A DNA stretch of 64,000 nucleotides from Streptomyces phaeolivaceus (GTDB lineage Bacteria > Actinomycetota > Actinomycetes > Streptomycetales > Streptomycetaceae). The translations under genes and the position numbers were made by a program. The notes beneath the pieces were generated by a model. That model was given only the letters and a program-made list of their open reading frames with translations. It ran no database searches and was not told where the DNA came from. The stretch is taken from contig NZ_CP045096.1 in assembly GCF_009184865.1 (NCBI RefSeq), forward strand, positions 2,852,001 through 2,916,000. Direction: 5' to 3'. Below, piece by piece: positions 9,372-16,739 of this stretch; the stretch's first letter is position 1; every line of letters starts with the position of its first letter.

Positions 9372-9812
9372 TCAGCCGCGTGTGCGCCAGTCCCCGCCCT
9401 CGATCGGCTTGCCCCCGGCCCGCAGGCGGGCGGCGACGGTCGGGGCGGCGATGTACACCCAGGCCCGTACGACCGTGCCGTCGGCGAGGGTCGCCCCGCG
9501 TGCCACCCGCTCGTAGAGGTTCGTGGGGTCGCCCGGGACGTACTCCTCCAACTCGTCGAGGGTGCGCAGGAGTTCGGCGTAGGACTCGGGCCGGGCGGTG
9601 ACGATCTCGCCGCTCACCCCGCCGCCTCGCCCGCCCGCCGGCCCTCGCGCTCCCCCGCCGGTCTCCTCCACCGCGTAGGGGTAGCCGGGGCCGTCGTACA
9701 GCGTCAGGCCGCGCATCCGGGCCGGCTTCTCGGCGCGGGTTCGGCCGCGCAGGAAGAGGTCGTGGTTGTGCTCGCCGGGGCGCAGGGTGCCGTAGACGAA
9801 GAAGGGGAGCAC
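9372..9812 (-). CDS. Gamma-glutamylcyclotransferase-like (AIG2/GGCT) protein
   Basis: A 146-residue protein of the GGCT fold. The substrate-binding motif (FVYGTLRPGEHN) sits at the N-terminus and an acidic segment (DELEEYVPGD) carries the likely general-base Glu. Members convert gamma-glutamyl peptides or amines to 5-oxoproline; the substrate here is unknown. I start it at the GTG at 9812, which has AGGAG four bases upstream; an in-frame TTG at 9827 has no such site. A Gly/Ala-rich insertion (about residues 56-70) interrupts the domain, like those in other genes of this window. Confidence 0.8.
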   Translation of the reverse strand: MLPFFVYGTLRPGEHNHDLFLRGRTRAEKPARMRGLTLYDGPGYPYAVEETGGGARGPAGGRGGGVSGEIVTARPESYAELLRTLDELEEYVPGDPTNLYERVARGATLADGTVVRAWVYIAAPTVAARLRAGGKPIEGGDWRTRG

Positions 9813-9813
9813 C

Positions 9814-10056
9814 GTTCTCCTCTCCAACCGTGTGGGACGCGACCGGGGTCAGCTCGTCCTGGTGCCGCAGGACCGCGACGACGACGGTCGCCGTCAACGC
9901 CCCCGAGACACACCGCTTCAGCGTGTCGAGTGACATCGGGTCGGAGGTCAGGGCGAGTCCCGCGTACAGCAGTGCCGTGCCGCCGAGGAAGCCCAGCAGG
10001 ACGGGGAGGGCGGACTGGAGCAGCCCCGGCTTGTAGGTGATCGTCGCCGTGGTCAT
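9814..10056 (-). CDS. Possible small two-helix membrane protein, 3' end undefined
   Basis: An ATG at 10056 overlaps the stop of the upstream TIGR03943 gene by four bases (ATGA), a strong coupling signal. The first ~75 codons encode two membrane segments (around LLQSALPVLLGFLGG and CVSGALTATVVVAV). The frame then stays open without a stop to 9208, through the whole cyclotransferase gene, where it becomes Arg/Pro-rich shadow sequence. Either the gene lost its stop by a frameshift near 9830 or this is chance coding. The end given is where the plausible part stops. Confidence 0.35.
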
Positions 10057-10913
10057 GAGGTGGGGGCCGGAAGCGGGAGGGCGTCCGTGTAGCCGTTGGA
10101 CGGGCGGGCGATCTCCTTGATGCCGTGGGCGTCGAGGGCCGCCCCGGCGGAGCCGGTGCCGAGGGTGCCGGAGGGGTGCCAGGTGCCGGTGAGGGTGACC
10201 CAGGTGTCGGCGGGCGGGGGCGGGGTGCCGTGCACACGTACCTTCACGAACTGGGCGTCGGCGGCGCAGCAGCTGAACATGACGCGGGTCAGGTACCAGC
10301 CGGTGGTGCCGTCGGCGGTTCCATCGCCGCTGCCGCCGTCGTCCTTGCCGGAGGTCTCCTTGCCGGAGGTCTCCTTGTCGGGGGTGACGAAGCCGGTGAG
10401 CTGGACGAGACGGCCGTCGATGGCCCGGTCGCGGTCCTGCTGCACGCGGCGGGTGAAGTCGGTCAGGGTCATCGGGAGCGGGGAGGTCTTCGGCAGAGGA
10501 TCGAAGTCGTCCTGTTCGGTGACCGTCACCGCCTTGGGGGCCTCACGGGAGGCGGTGTACGCGCCGATGGCCGGCGGGGCGTAGAAGAGCAGGCTCAGGG
10601 CGGGGAGGAGCAGCAGCCAGGCGACCCGGGGCGGGGTGGAGTGGTCGTGACCATGGCCGTGGTCGCCGTCGCCGTGGTCGCCGTCGTGGTCGTGGCCGTC
10701 GTGGTCGTGGCTCGTCCGTTCGTCTCTTCCGGTCCGTCTCCACACCGACCAGGCCTCCGCCGTGCCCAGTGCGAGCAGCAGCACACCCGAGGCCACGAGG
10801 AGGGGGTGCATGCCCTCCTTGACGTACCGCAGGTAGTGGTCGGTGAGGACGGTGGCGTGGAGGAGGCCGAGGCCGCTGAGGAGGAGAAGGAGCGCCTGCA
10901 GGGGGCGTTTCAC
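10053..10913 (-). CDS. TIGR03943-family membrane protein, metal permease partner
   Basis: The 286-residue protein has two N-terminal membrane helices, a cytoplasmic or loop segment very rich in His and Asp (residues ~68-92), two more helices (LLLLPALSLLFYAPPAIGAY), and an extracytoplasmic C-terminal domain with FSCCAADAQF and VTLTGTWH motifs typical of TIGR03943. The family is found next to UPF0718 permeases, and the pair is thought to handle divalent metals; this is family knowledge, not visible proof. The GTG start overlaps the permease stop by four bases. A Gly/Lys/Asp low-complexity stretch interrupts the C-terminal domain (about 10320-10390). Confidence 0.85.
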   Translation of the reverse strand: MKRPLQALLLLLSGLGLLHATVLTDHYLRYVKEGMHPLLVASGVLLLALGTAEAWSVWRRTGRDERTSHDHDGHDHDGDHGDGDHGHGHDHSTPPRVAWLLLLPALSLLFYAPPAIGAYTASREAPKAVTVTEQDDFDPLPKTSPLPMTLTDFTRRVQQDRDRAIDGRLVQLTGFVTPDKETSGKETSGKDDGGSGDGTADGTTGWYLTRVMFSCCAADAQFVKVRVHGTPPPPADTWVTLTGTWHPSGTLGTGSAGAALDAHGIKEIARPSNGYTDALPLPAPTS

Positions 10914-12097
10914 AGGAGTACGGCTCCGATCAGGACGCTGCACAGGATCGCGACGACGACGGTCGCGGAGGAGAAGCGGATCGCGAAGGCCCGGCCGAAG
11001 GTGCCCGTCTGCAGGGCGATCAGCTTCAGGTCGACCATGGGGCCGACCACCATGAAGGTCAACCGCGCGGTGGGTGAGAAGCCGGTGAGGGACGCGGCGA
11101 CGAAGGCGTCCGCCTCGGAGCACACGGACAGGAGGATGGCGAGCGCGGCGAGGAACAGCACCGACAGCCAGGGCGAGTCGGCGAAGGTGTCGAGCACGGT
11201 GCGCGGGACGAGGACGTTGAAGGTGGCCGCGGCCATCGCGCCGACGACGAGGAAGCCGCCCGCGTGCAGGAAGTCGTGCTGGAAGCCGGTCCGGAACTCG
11301 TTCCAGCGGCTGTGCCCGGGGCTGTGTCCCGTGTGTCGCGCGACCGGCTTGAGCCATTCCGCGCGGCCCAGCCAGAGCCACAGCCAGCCCATCGCGGCGG
11401 CGGTGGCGAGGGAGGCGAGCAGCCGGGCCAGCACCATGGCGGGGCTGCCGGGGAAGGCGATGGCCGTGGCGGTCAGCACGATCGGGTTGATGGCGGGGGC
11501 GGAGAGGAGGAACGCGAAGGCCGCGGCCGGGTTGACGCCCCGGCGGATCAGACTGTGCGCGACCGGCACCGACGCGCACTCACAGCCGGGCAGGACGACC
11601 CCGGCGGCACCGGCGACCGGGACGGCGAGCGCGGGCCTGCGGGGCAGTACGCGGGTGAACACCCGGGCCGGGACGAACGCGTTGATGGCGCCCGAGAGGG
11701 CCGTACCGAGCAGCAGGAACGGCAGCGCCTGCACGGTGATGGAGAGACAGACGGTCCGCCACGCCTGAACGGCCGGTTCCTCCATCCACCGCCCGACCGC
11801 GAACAGCACGACACCGGGGACGACCGCCGCGCCGAGGAGCAGCAGGGGCCAGTGGCGGGGCCAGTTGTGGTCGGGGGCGGGGGCGGGGTCGGCGTCCGGG
11901 TCGAGGTCACCGTCACCGTCACGGTGGTGGTCGCGGTGGTGGTCACGGTCGTGGCTGCGCCCGCCGGGGCGGTGTGCGCCGTGGGGCGTGTCGCGGCGGG
12001 ATGCCTCGTGGACCACCACGGCTATCTCGGGCTCCGCCGCCGCCTCCTCCGACTCGGCCGTCACCGCCCCTTCGGCCGGTTCATCTGTCTTCTGCAT
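10910..12097 (-). CDS. UPF0718/YraQ-family permease
   Basis: A 395-residue membrane protein with about eight helices. It carries the family's repeated motifs LPGCECASVPVA and SVCSEADAFVAAS, which hold conserved Cys and acidic residues inside membrane segments. The first ~80 residues are His/Asp/Pro-rich with runs such as DHHRDHHRD, probably metal-binding. I start at 12097, where GGAG lies five bases upstream; the frame remains open further upstream. It heads an operon with the TIGR03943 gene, overlapped by four bases. Zinc or another divalent cation is the probable substrate. I found no convincing Zur box upstream, unlike at the znu operon. Confidence 0.85.
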   Translation of the reverse strand: MQKTDEPAEGAVTAESEEAAAEPEIAVVVHEASRRDTPHGAHRPGGRSHDRDHHRDHHRDGDGDLDPDADPAPAPDHNWPRHWPLLLLGAAVVPGVVLFAVGRWMEEPAVQAWRTVCLSITVQALPFLLLGTALSGAINAFVPARVFTRVLPRRPALAVPVAGAAGVVLPGCECASVPVAHSLIRRGVNPAAAFAFLLSAPAINPIVLTATAIAFPGSPAMVLARLLASLATAAAMGWLWLWLGRAEWLKPVARHTGHSPGHSRWNEFRTGFQHDFLHAGGFLVVGAMAAATFNVLVPRTVLDTFADSPWLSVLFLAALAILLSVCSEADAFVAASLTGFSPTARLTFMVVGPMVDLKLIALQTGTFGRAFAIRFSSATVVVAILCSVLIGAVLL

Positions 12098-12165
12098 GCC
12101 AACTCCGAATATACGGACGATCGAATGATCGGATCGAAACATAGCGGGCGCTCCGGGCGGATGTT

Positions 12166-12606
12166 TCAGACCCCGTCCAGAAGAGACGCGAGGCCGTCGT
12201 CGACCGCCGGTTCCAGATCCTCGCCGCCGAGCGCGACGACGGCGTACGAGCGGCGCAGGAAGCGGCGGAGCGAGGGCGTGTCGAAACGGATCATGGCCAT
12301 GCCGTACGGGGAGTGGAGTTCCACGACGGTGTGCGCCGGGCCGCAGGGCCACAGGTGTACGTCGCCGATGCCGGCCGGCGCGGTCAGGCCCTCCGCGAGC
12401 AGGGCGCGGGCGAACGTCCAGGTCACGTCGGCGTCGTCGGTGGAGGCGCCGGCCGGGAAGTCGATGTGCACGGCCAGGGGGTCGGCCGGGGTGTAGCGCA
12501 GGGTGGTGCGTACCGGGATCTCCTCGCAGTCGGGGGTGATCAGGCGGGCGCGGGCGCGTTGTTCGAGCGCGGGGGGCGTGGGCCGGGTGGGCTGCGCGGG
12601 GTGCAT
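12166..12606 (-). CDS. SsgA-like sporulation/cell-division regulator (SALP)
   Basis: A 146-residue SsgA-family protein. These small cytoplasmic proteins, unique to sporulating actinomycetes, localise division and peptidoglycan machinery. Recognisable segments are VRTTLRYTPADPLAVHIDF, TWTFARALLAEGL, GDVHLWP and MIRFDTPSLRRFLRRSYAVV. I start at 12606 with GGAG seven bases upstream. The frame is open for 30 more codons over a tandem repeat (12626-12725), which I judge non-coding. Which paralogue (ssgB-ssgG) this is cannot be told from the sequence alone. It is divergent from the sigma-factor gene. Confidence 0.88.
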   Translation of the reverse strand: MHPAQPTRPTPPALEQRARARLITPDCEEIPVRTTLRYTPADPLAVHIDFPAGASTDDADVTWTFARALLAEGLTAPAGIGDVHLWPCGPAHTVVELHSPYGMAMIRFDTPSLRRFLRRSYAVVALGGEDLEPAVDDGLASLLDGV

Positions 12607-12625
12607 GAGCGGTCTCCAGTTCGGG

Positions 12626-12725
12626 CACTTCAGGTACTTCAGGCGCCTGGGGCGCTTCGGGTGCTTCGGGTGCTTCGGGCGCTTCGACTTCTTCACGTGG
12701 TTCAGGCTCTTCGGATGCTCGGATG
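12626..12725. repeat. Imperfect 9-base tandem repeat upstream of the SsgA-like gene
   Basis: About ten degenerate copies of a unit like CTTCGGGTG. On the minus strand one frame would read alternating Glu-Ala/Val-Pro. It separates the SsgA-like start from its presumed promoter. Confidence 0.6.
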
Positions 12726-12845
12726 CTGCGGGTTCGTGTGTTCGTCAGATGTTTCTTCGGATGACTTCCCGAAGACTTCCCTGGACGACACACCCTCTCG
12801 ACCGCGCCAAGACCCCCTGTATTACGCCGTTTTCGAAGTAACCCG

Positions 12846-12862
12846 CTGTGACGCGCATCACT
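12846..12862 (+). promoter_or_regulatory. Crp-like palindrome
   Basis: TGTGA-n6-TCACT (12847-12862), one mismatch from the Crp/FNR-type consensus TGTGA-n6-TCACA. It lies about 85 bases before the sigma-factor start and could serve either divergent gene. Confidence 0.4.
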
Positions 12863-12884
12863 TTGTGTGATTACTTGAGATTTT

Positions 12885-12909
12885 TGTCATCTCGACATAC
12901 AAAATCGTC
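12885..12909 (+). promoter_or_regulatory. Possible ECF-type promoter of the sigma-factor gene
   Basis: TGTCAT (12885-12890) and CGTC (12906-12909) are 15 bases apart and 39 bases before the ATG. This resembles ECF promoters with TGTC at -35 and CGTC at -10, so autoregulation is possible. The stretch is unusually AT-rich for this genome. Confidence 0.3.
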
Positions 12910-12947
12910 CTCATCCCATCAGCAGGCGACTGGAGAGCGTTCCCGCC

Positions 12948-14657
12948 ATGACCGACGGCCTGTCCGGGTCCGCGACCGCCGCGTACACCCGGATCTACGA
13001 GGAACAGCATCCGCGTCTCGTCGCGTACGCGCGCTCCCTCACCCGGAACTCCTGGACCGCCGAGGACCTCGTCGCCGAGGCGCACTTCCGCGTGTGGCGG
13101 CGGCTGTCCGGGGGCCACGAGATCGACAACGTACCGGCGTATCTGATGACGACGGTGCGGCATCTCGCGGCGGCGGTGGGGACCGGCGCGACGCGGGAGA
13201 CGCCGCTGGATCCGACGGCGCCCGAGCGCGTCGAGGCCGATGTGCGGGTGGGCGACGCCGTCGACCCCGCCGAACAGGTTTCCTCTGTCGATCTGTTGGT
13301 GCGGGTGCTGGGGCAGTTGCCCGAGCGGTGGGTGCGGGCGCTGTGGCTGGCCGAGGCGGAGGGTCAGCCGCTGGAGACGGTGGGGCAGCGCATCGGCGCG
13401 AAGCAGGGCGCGACGGCGGTGCTGTTGCACCGGGCGCGTGAGGGGATGCGCCAGGCCTTTCTGCGCGAGCAGCCCGGTGCGCCGATCGATCCGGCGTGCC
13501 AGGTGCGTTGGGGGCGTATGCCGGCGTATGTGCGCGGTACGGCTACCTCGCGGCAGTCCGAGCAGTTGCTCGGCCATGTGGACGCGTGCGACGACTGCCG
13601 GGCGCGGCTCGCGGTGCTGATGCGCACGAACGATCGGCTGCCGGCGCTCGTCGGGCCGGCGCTGTTGGTGTTCGTGGTGGGTGGGGGTGGGGGTGGGGGC
13701 AAGCTGCTCCTTTCCCTCACGGCGGGGGCCGGTGGGGCGGCGTCGGGGCTCGGTGGGGCGGGTGCGGGTGCCGGTGCGGGTGCTGGTGCGGGTGCAGGTG
13801 CGGGTGCCGGTGCGGTGAAGATTCCGGCGGTGGTGGGGGTCGGTGCGGCTGCGGCTGCCGCCGCCGTCGTAGCCGGGATCGTGCTCGGGCCGCTGGATTC
13901 CGATGCGGTTCCCGCGCAGCGGGTGCCGGTCGCTCAGGCGCCGGGGCCGCGGGTGCCCGAGGCGCGGTCGCCCGAGGTGGTGGAGCGGCGGAACGCGGTG
14001 ACTGACGCGGCGCCTTCGGCTCGGGGGGCGGGGGGCGTTGTGGTGGTTGTGCGGGTGGGGGGTGGGGGGCGTGGGGGTGCCGGTGGTGACGGGGGTCAGC
14101 CGGGGGTGACTGCGCCTGAGGGGTCTGAGGCACCTGAGGGGGCGGGTGTTGAGGAGCCTCGGGTGACTGTGCCTGGGGGGCCTCGGGTGGAGGAGCCGGG
14201 GGTTGTGGAGCCGGGGGTGGACGCGCCCGAGGTTGTGGAACCGGGGGTCGATGAGCCCGAGGTTGTGGAACCGGGTGGGGAAGAGCCCGGGACCGGTTAT
14301 CCGGAGGCGGAGGAACCGGTGGGCGAGGGTCCTGGTTCTGGTGCTGGTGAGCCGGCTGTTCCTGTGGAGGAGGGGCCTGTAGAGGGGCCGCCGGTGGAGG
14401 AGGCTCCTGTGGAAGAGGCTCCTCCCGTGGAAACGCCGCCTGTTGAGGAGGCTCCGGTGGAGGAGGCTCCTCCCGTCGAGGTGCCGCCTGTGGAGGAAGT
14501 GCCTGGCGAGGGGCCGCCCGTTGTGGAGGTTCCTGGTGGGGAAGTGCCTGGTCCGCCGGAGGTGGTTGAGCCTGGGGTGGAGGTGCCTGTTCCTCCTGTG
14601 GAGGCGGGGCCGGAGGGGCCGGGGGGTGGGGGCGAGGGGCCCGGGGGCGGTTGCTGA
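12948..14657 (+). CDS. ECF sigma factor fused to zinc-finger, membrane segment and Pro/Glu/Val-rich tail
   Basis: The 569-residue protein starts with a complete ECF sigma factor: sigma-2 at ~12-80 (SWTAEDLVAEAHFRVWRRL) and sigma-4 at ~110-175 (LPERWVRALWLAEAEGQPLE). Next comes an anti-sigma-type zinc motif H210-x3-C214-x2-C217 (HVDACDDCRARL). A run of Gly and Ala-Gly repeats (~248-285) leads to a hydrophobic helix at ~292-317 (IPAVVGVGAAAAAAAVVAGI). The last ~230 residues are Pro/Glu/Val/Gly repeats with no tryptophan and a final Cys, and would lie outside the membrane. So sensor, anti-sigma and sigma could sit in one chain; release would need proteolysis or a conformational change. ECF groups with fused zinc-finger and membrane regions (such as ECF52) are known in Streptomyces. 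The tail is encoded by short DNA repeats. Confidence 0.85.
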   Translation: MTDGLSGSATAAYTRIYEEQHPRLVAYARSLTRNSWTAEDLVAEAHFRVWRRLSGGHEIDNVPAYLMTTVRHLAAAVGTGATRETPLDPTAPERVEADVRVGDAVDPAEQVSSVDLLVRVLGQLPERWVRALWLAEAEGQPLETVGQRIGAKQGATAVLLHRAREGMRQAFLREQPGAPIDPACQVRWGRMPAYVRGTATSRQSEQLLGHVDACDDCRARLAVLMRTNDRLPALVGPALLVFVVGGGGGGGKLLLSLTAGAGGAASGLGGAGAGAGAGAGAGAGAGAGAVKIPAVVGVGAAAAAAAVVAGIVLGPLDSDAVPAQRVPVAQAPGPRVPEARSPEVVERRNAVTDAAPSARGAGGVVVVVRVGGGGRGGAGGDGGQPGVTAPEGSEAPEGAGVEEPRVTVPGGPRVEEPGVVEPGVDAPEVVEPGVDEPEVVEPGGEEPGTGYPEAEEPVGEGPGSGAGEPAVPVEEGPVEGPPVEEAPVEEAPPVETPPVEEAPVEEAPPVEVPPVEEVPGEGPPVVEVPGGEVPGPPEVVEPGVEVPVPPVEAGPEGPGGGGEGPGGGC

Positions 14658-14855
14658 CTTCGAGGGTGGGGTGGTGGCGGTGGCCCTGGGATTTTCCTCG
14701 CCCCCGCCGCCCCTACCCGTCCCATCCCCAGGGGCTGCGCCCCTTCGACCCCCTTCGCGCTGCGCACGGGGCGGTTCGGGGTGGGTCGGTACGCGCGAGT
14801 CGGTACGCGCGGGACGGTTCGGGGCGAGTCGGTACGCGCGCGTCCGGTGGGGGCT

Positions 14856-14885
14856 GGTCGCGCAGTTCCCCGCGCCCCTGAAAAG
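14856..14885. repeat. Dispersed intergenic repeat, copy 2
   Basis: Contains GCGCAGTTCCCCGCGCCCC exactly, followed directly by the hairpin at 14878-14911. Confidence 0.85.
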
Positions 14886-14911
14886 CCGGGGCTGCGCCCC
14901 GTGCTTTTCAG
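14878..14911 (+). terminator. Hairpin after the sigma-factor gene
   Basis: CTGAAAAGC pairs with GCTTTTCAG, with a GGGGC/GCCCC inner pairing. There is no long T run, but Streptomyces terminators often lack one. A very similar hairpin follows repeat copy 4 at 23714-23745. Confidence 0.5.
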
Positions 14912-15005
14912 CCCACGGCCCCGTCGCCTTTCAGCCCTCGGCCCCGTCGCCTTTCAGGCCTGCGGGGCCGTGGTCTTTCAGGCCCGCAGGGGCCTGAATC
15001 CTTTA

Positions 15006-15034
15006 GGGGCGCGGGGAACTGCGCGAGAAGCCCC
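15006..15034. repeat. Dispersed intergenic repeat, copy 3 (inverted)
   Basis: Contains the reverse complement of the core (GGGGCGCGGGGAACTGCGC), facing copy 2 about 150 bases away. Confidence 0.85.
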
Positions 15035-15115
15035 ACCGGACCCGCACCCGACAACGCACCCCCAGCCACCCCGAACTCCCCCAAGCGCCCCCGGCACCCC
15101 CAAGCCCCCGGCCCC

Positions 15116-15712
15116 TTAACCCCCGTACGGCCGCCTCCGTTTCGCCTCCCGCAGGGCCCCGCCCCACCACGACAGCTGATCCAGCATGACCCGCGCGGCG
15201 GCGTTCGGGGCGGTCGGGTCCTTCAGGTGGCCGGACTCGTCGAAGGCGGCGTGGGCGTTGTGGAAGGAGACCGTGTCGCGCACGGTGGTGGCGTGGAGTT
15301 CGGCGAACACCTGCCGGAGGTGCTCCGCCGCGCGCAGCCCGCCCGACATCCCACCGTAGGAGACGAGCGCGACAGGCTTGGCGCGCCATTCGTGGAAGTG
15401 CCAGTCGATGAGGTTCTTGAGGCCCGCCGGATACGAGTGGTTGTACTCGGGCGTCAGCACGATGAACGCCTCGGCCGCCGCCAGCCTCGGCGTGATCTCG
15501 GCCAGCCGCGCCGTGGCCTCGGGGGTCGATGCGAACGTCGTGGGCAGGTCCGCCTCGGCGACATCCACCACGTCGACCTCGAAACCGTCGTGCTCCCGTA
15601 CCCGGCCCAACAGCCACTCGGCGATCACCGACCCGAAACGGCCCGTGCGATTGCTCCCGATGACCAGCGTCACCCGCACCGTGTCGGTCTGCGTATGCGT
15701 TTCCGTCTTCAT
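15116..15712 (-). CDS. NADPH-dependent FMN reductase / quinone reductase-like flavoprotein
   Basis: The 198-residue flavodoxin-fold protein has the FMN-phosphate motif IGSNRTGRFG at the N-terminus, the family signature LTPEYNHSYPAGLKNLIDWH in the middle, and LVSYGGMSGGLRAAEHLR after it. These enzymes reduce FMN or quinones with NAD(P)H in the cytoplasm. Length matches the family. It is a single gene, divergent from the secreted-protein gene at 16007. The substrate cannot be inferred. Confidence 0.9.
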   Translation of the reverse strand: MKTETHTQTDTVRVTLVIGSNRTGRFGSVIAEWLLGRVREHDGFEVDVVDVAEADLPTTFASTPEATARLAEITPRLAAAEAFIVLTPEYNHSYPAGLKNLIDWHFHEWRAKPVALVSYGGMSGGLRAAEHLRQVFAELHATTVRDTVSFHNAHAAFDESGHLKDPTAPNAAARVMLDQLSWWGGALREAKRRRPYGG

Positions 15713-16006
15713 GAGGTCACCCTCGTACCTCGACTTTGGTTGAGGTCAAGCGATCGGCGTCGTCGGTGACGGAGGCTCGCCCCCCTCCCGTGTCACCCGT
15801 TCACACCCCCGCCGCCCCACGATCGCGTTCTCTCCCCCGCCACTCCCGCTCCAGCCCGGTGACCTGCCCAAACGCCTCCCGCGTCCGGTCGCCCTCCCCT
15901 CCCCCGGCCTCCATCCCCCTTGTTTCTGACGGGGCATCAGGAAGCGCTCCGGCCGGTCAGCCCCTTACCTCGGAAGGGAACGGAGGACTCTCGGAGGAGG
16001 CGCACG

Positions 16007-16537
16007 ATGCGACGTACCGTCCGGCCGCTGACCGCAACCGCCCTGGCCCTCACTCTCGCGGCCTTCGCCGCCGCCCCCGCGTACGGCGGCGCGGGCACCG
16101 GGCGGCTCGAACTGTCCCCCACCGGTGTCGTCCCCGGCGACGAGGTCGCCGTCCATACCGCCGCCTGCGGCGCGAAGGGTACGGCGGCGGGGGACGCCAG
16201 CGCGGTCGGCGCCGGTTCCTTCTCCCTCGCGCCCGACGACGGGGAGGGGCGCCTCGACGGGCGGTTCGAGGTGCCCCCGAGCGCCCAGCCGGGGACGTAC
16301 GAGATCGTCGCGATCTGCGCGAACGGTGGCCGACGGGTCACCGGCGACCTGGTGGTCTCGCTCACCGGCACGCGGACCGGGCCGCCGGCGTATCCGAGGG
16401 GAAGCGTGAAGACGGGGGTCGGTGGCGCACTCGGTCCCGATCCCGTGCAGACCGCGGCGGGCGTGGCGGCTCTGGCCGTCGCCGCCGCGGGCGGTACCTG
16501 GCTCCTGCATCGCCGGGCGAGAGGCGACGGGATCTGA
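16007..16537 (+). CDS. Secreted, C-terminally membrane-anchored protein
   Basis: A 176-residue product with a Sec signal peptide (residues ~1-28, ending AAPAYGG), a beta-sandwich-like extracellular domain with two cysteines (HTAACGAKG and VAICANGG), and a C-terminal helix (AGVAALAVAAAGGTWLL) followed by a basic tail (HRRARGDGI). The start has GGAGGAGG six bases upstream. The layout resembles a sortase substrate, but there is no LPxTG-like motif before the helix. It is followed by a class F sortase gene 202 bases downstream; this pairing is common in Streptomyces and the two probably act together at the cell surface. Function unknown. Confidence 0.8.
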   Translation: MRRTVRPLTATALALTLAAFAAAPAYGGAGTGRLELSPTGVVPGDEVAVHTAACGAKGTAAGDASAVGAGSFSLAPDDGEGRLDGRFEVPPSAQPGTYEIVAICANGGRRVTGDLVVSLTGTRTGPPAYPRGSVKTGVGGALGPDPVQTAAGVAALAVAAAGGTWLLHRRARGDGI

Positions 16538-16644
16538 CGGACACCCTCCGCTGTCCGTCCGCCGGTACCGCCGTCCCCCCTCCCCTCCGGGCCCGACGCC
16601 CCTCGGCCCGGAGGAGAGGGAAGGGGCTCCGTTTGTTTGAAACT

Positions 16645-16712
16645 GTCCTGAACCCCTGTCGAACCCCTGCCCTGAACCCCTGCCCTGAACCTGTCCTGAA
16701 CCTGCCCTGAGC
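16645..16712. repeat. Direct repeats between secreted protein and sortase genes
   Basis: Five or six imperfect copies of a unit like CCTGAACCCCTG in tandem. They sit in the presumed leader of the sortase gene. Confidence 0.6.
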
Positions 16713-16739
16713 GGCCCTCACGGGTCGAGAGGAGGTTTC

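Larger units (their letters stand above)
14658..15115. other. Gene-free interval filled with dispersed and direct repeats
   Basis: No convincing gene. It holds two copies of the dispersed repeat (14856-14885 and 15006-15034), a hairpin (14878-14911), and several short direct repeats of the form GTCGCCTTTCAG and GGCCCGCAGGG. Open frames here have no coding character. Confidence 0.7.

Noticed and set aside
12098..12165. Zur box before the UPF0718 permease
   Set aside because: The local palindromes (GATCGAATGATC type) do not match the TGaaAatgatTttCA pattern seen at znuA.
12607..12793. A Glu-Ala-Pro repeat peptide upstream of the SsgA-like gene
   Set aside because: It depends on a degenerate 9-base repeat and has no start site or conserved continuation; the SsgA-like gene has a good ribosome site at its own ATG.
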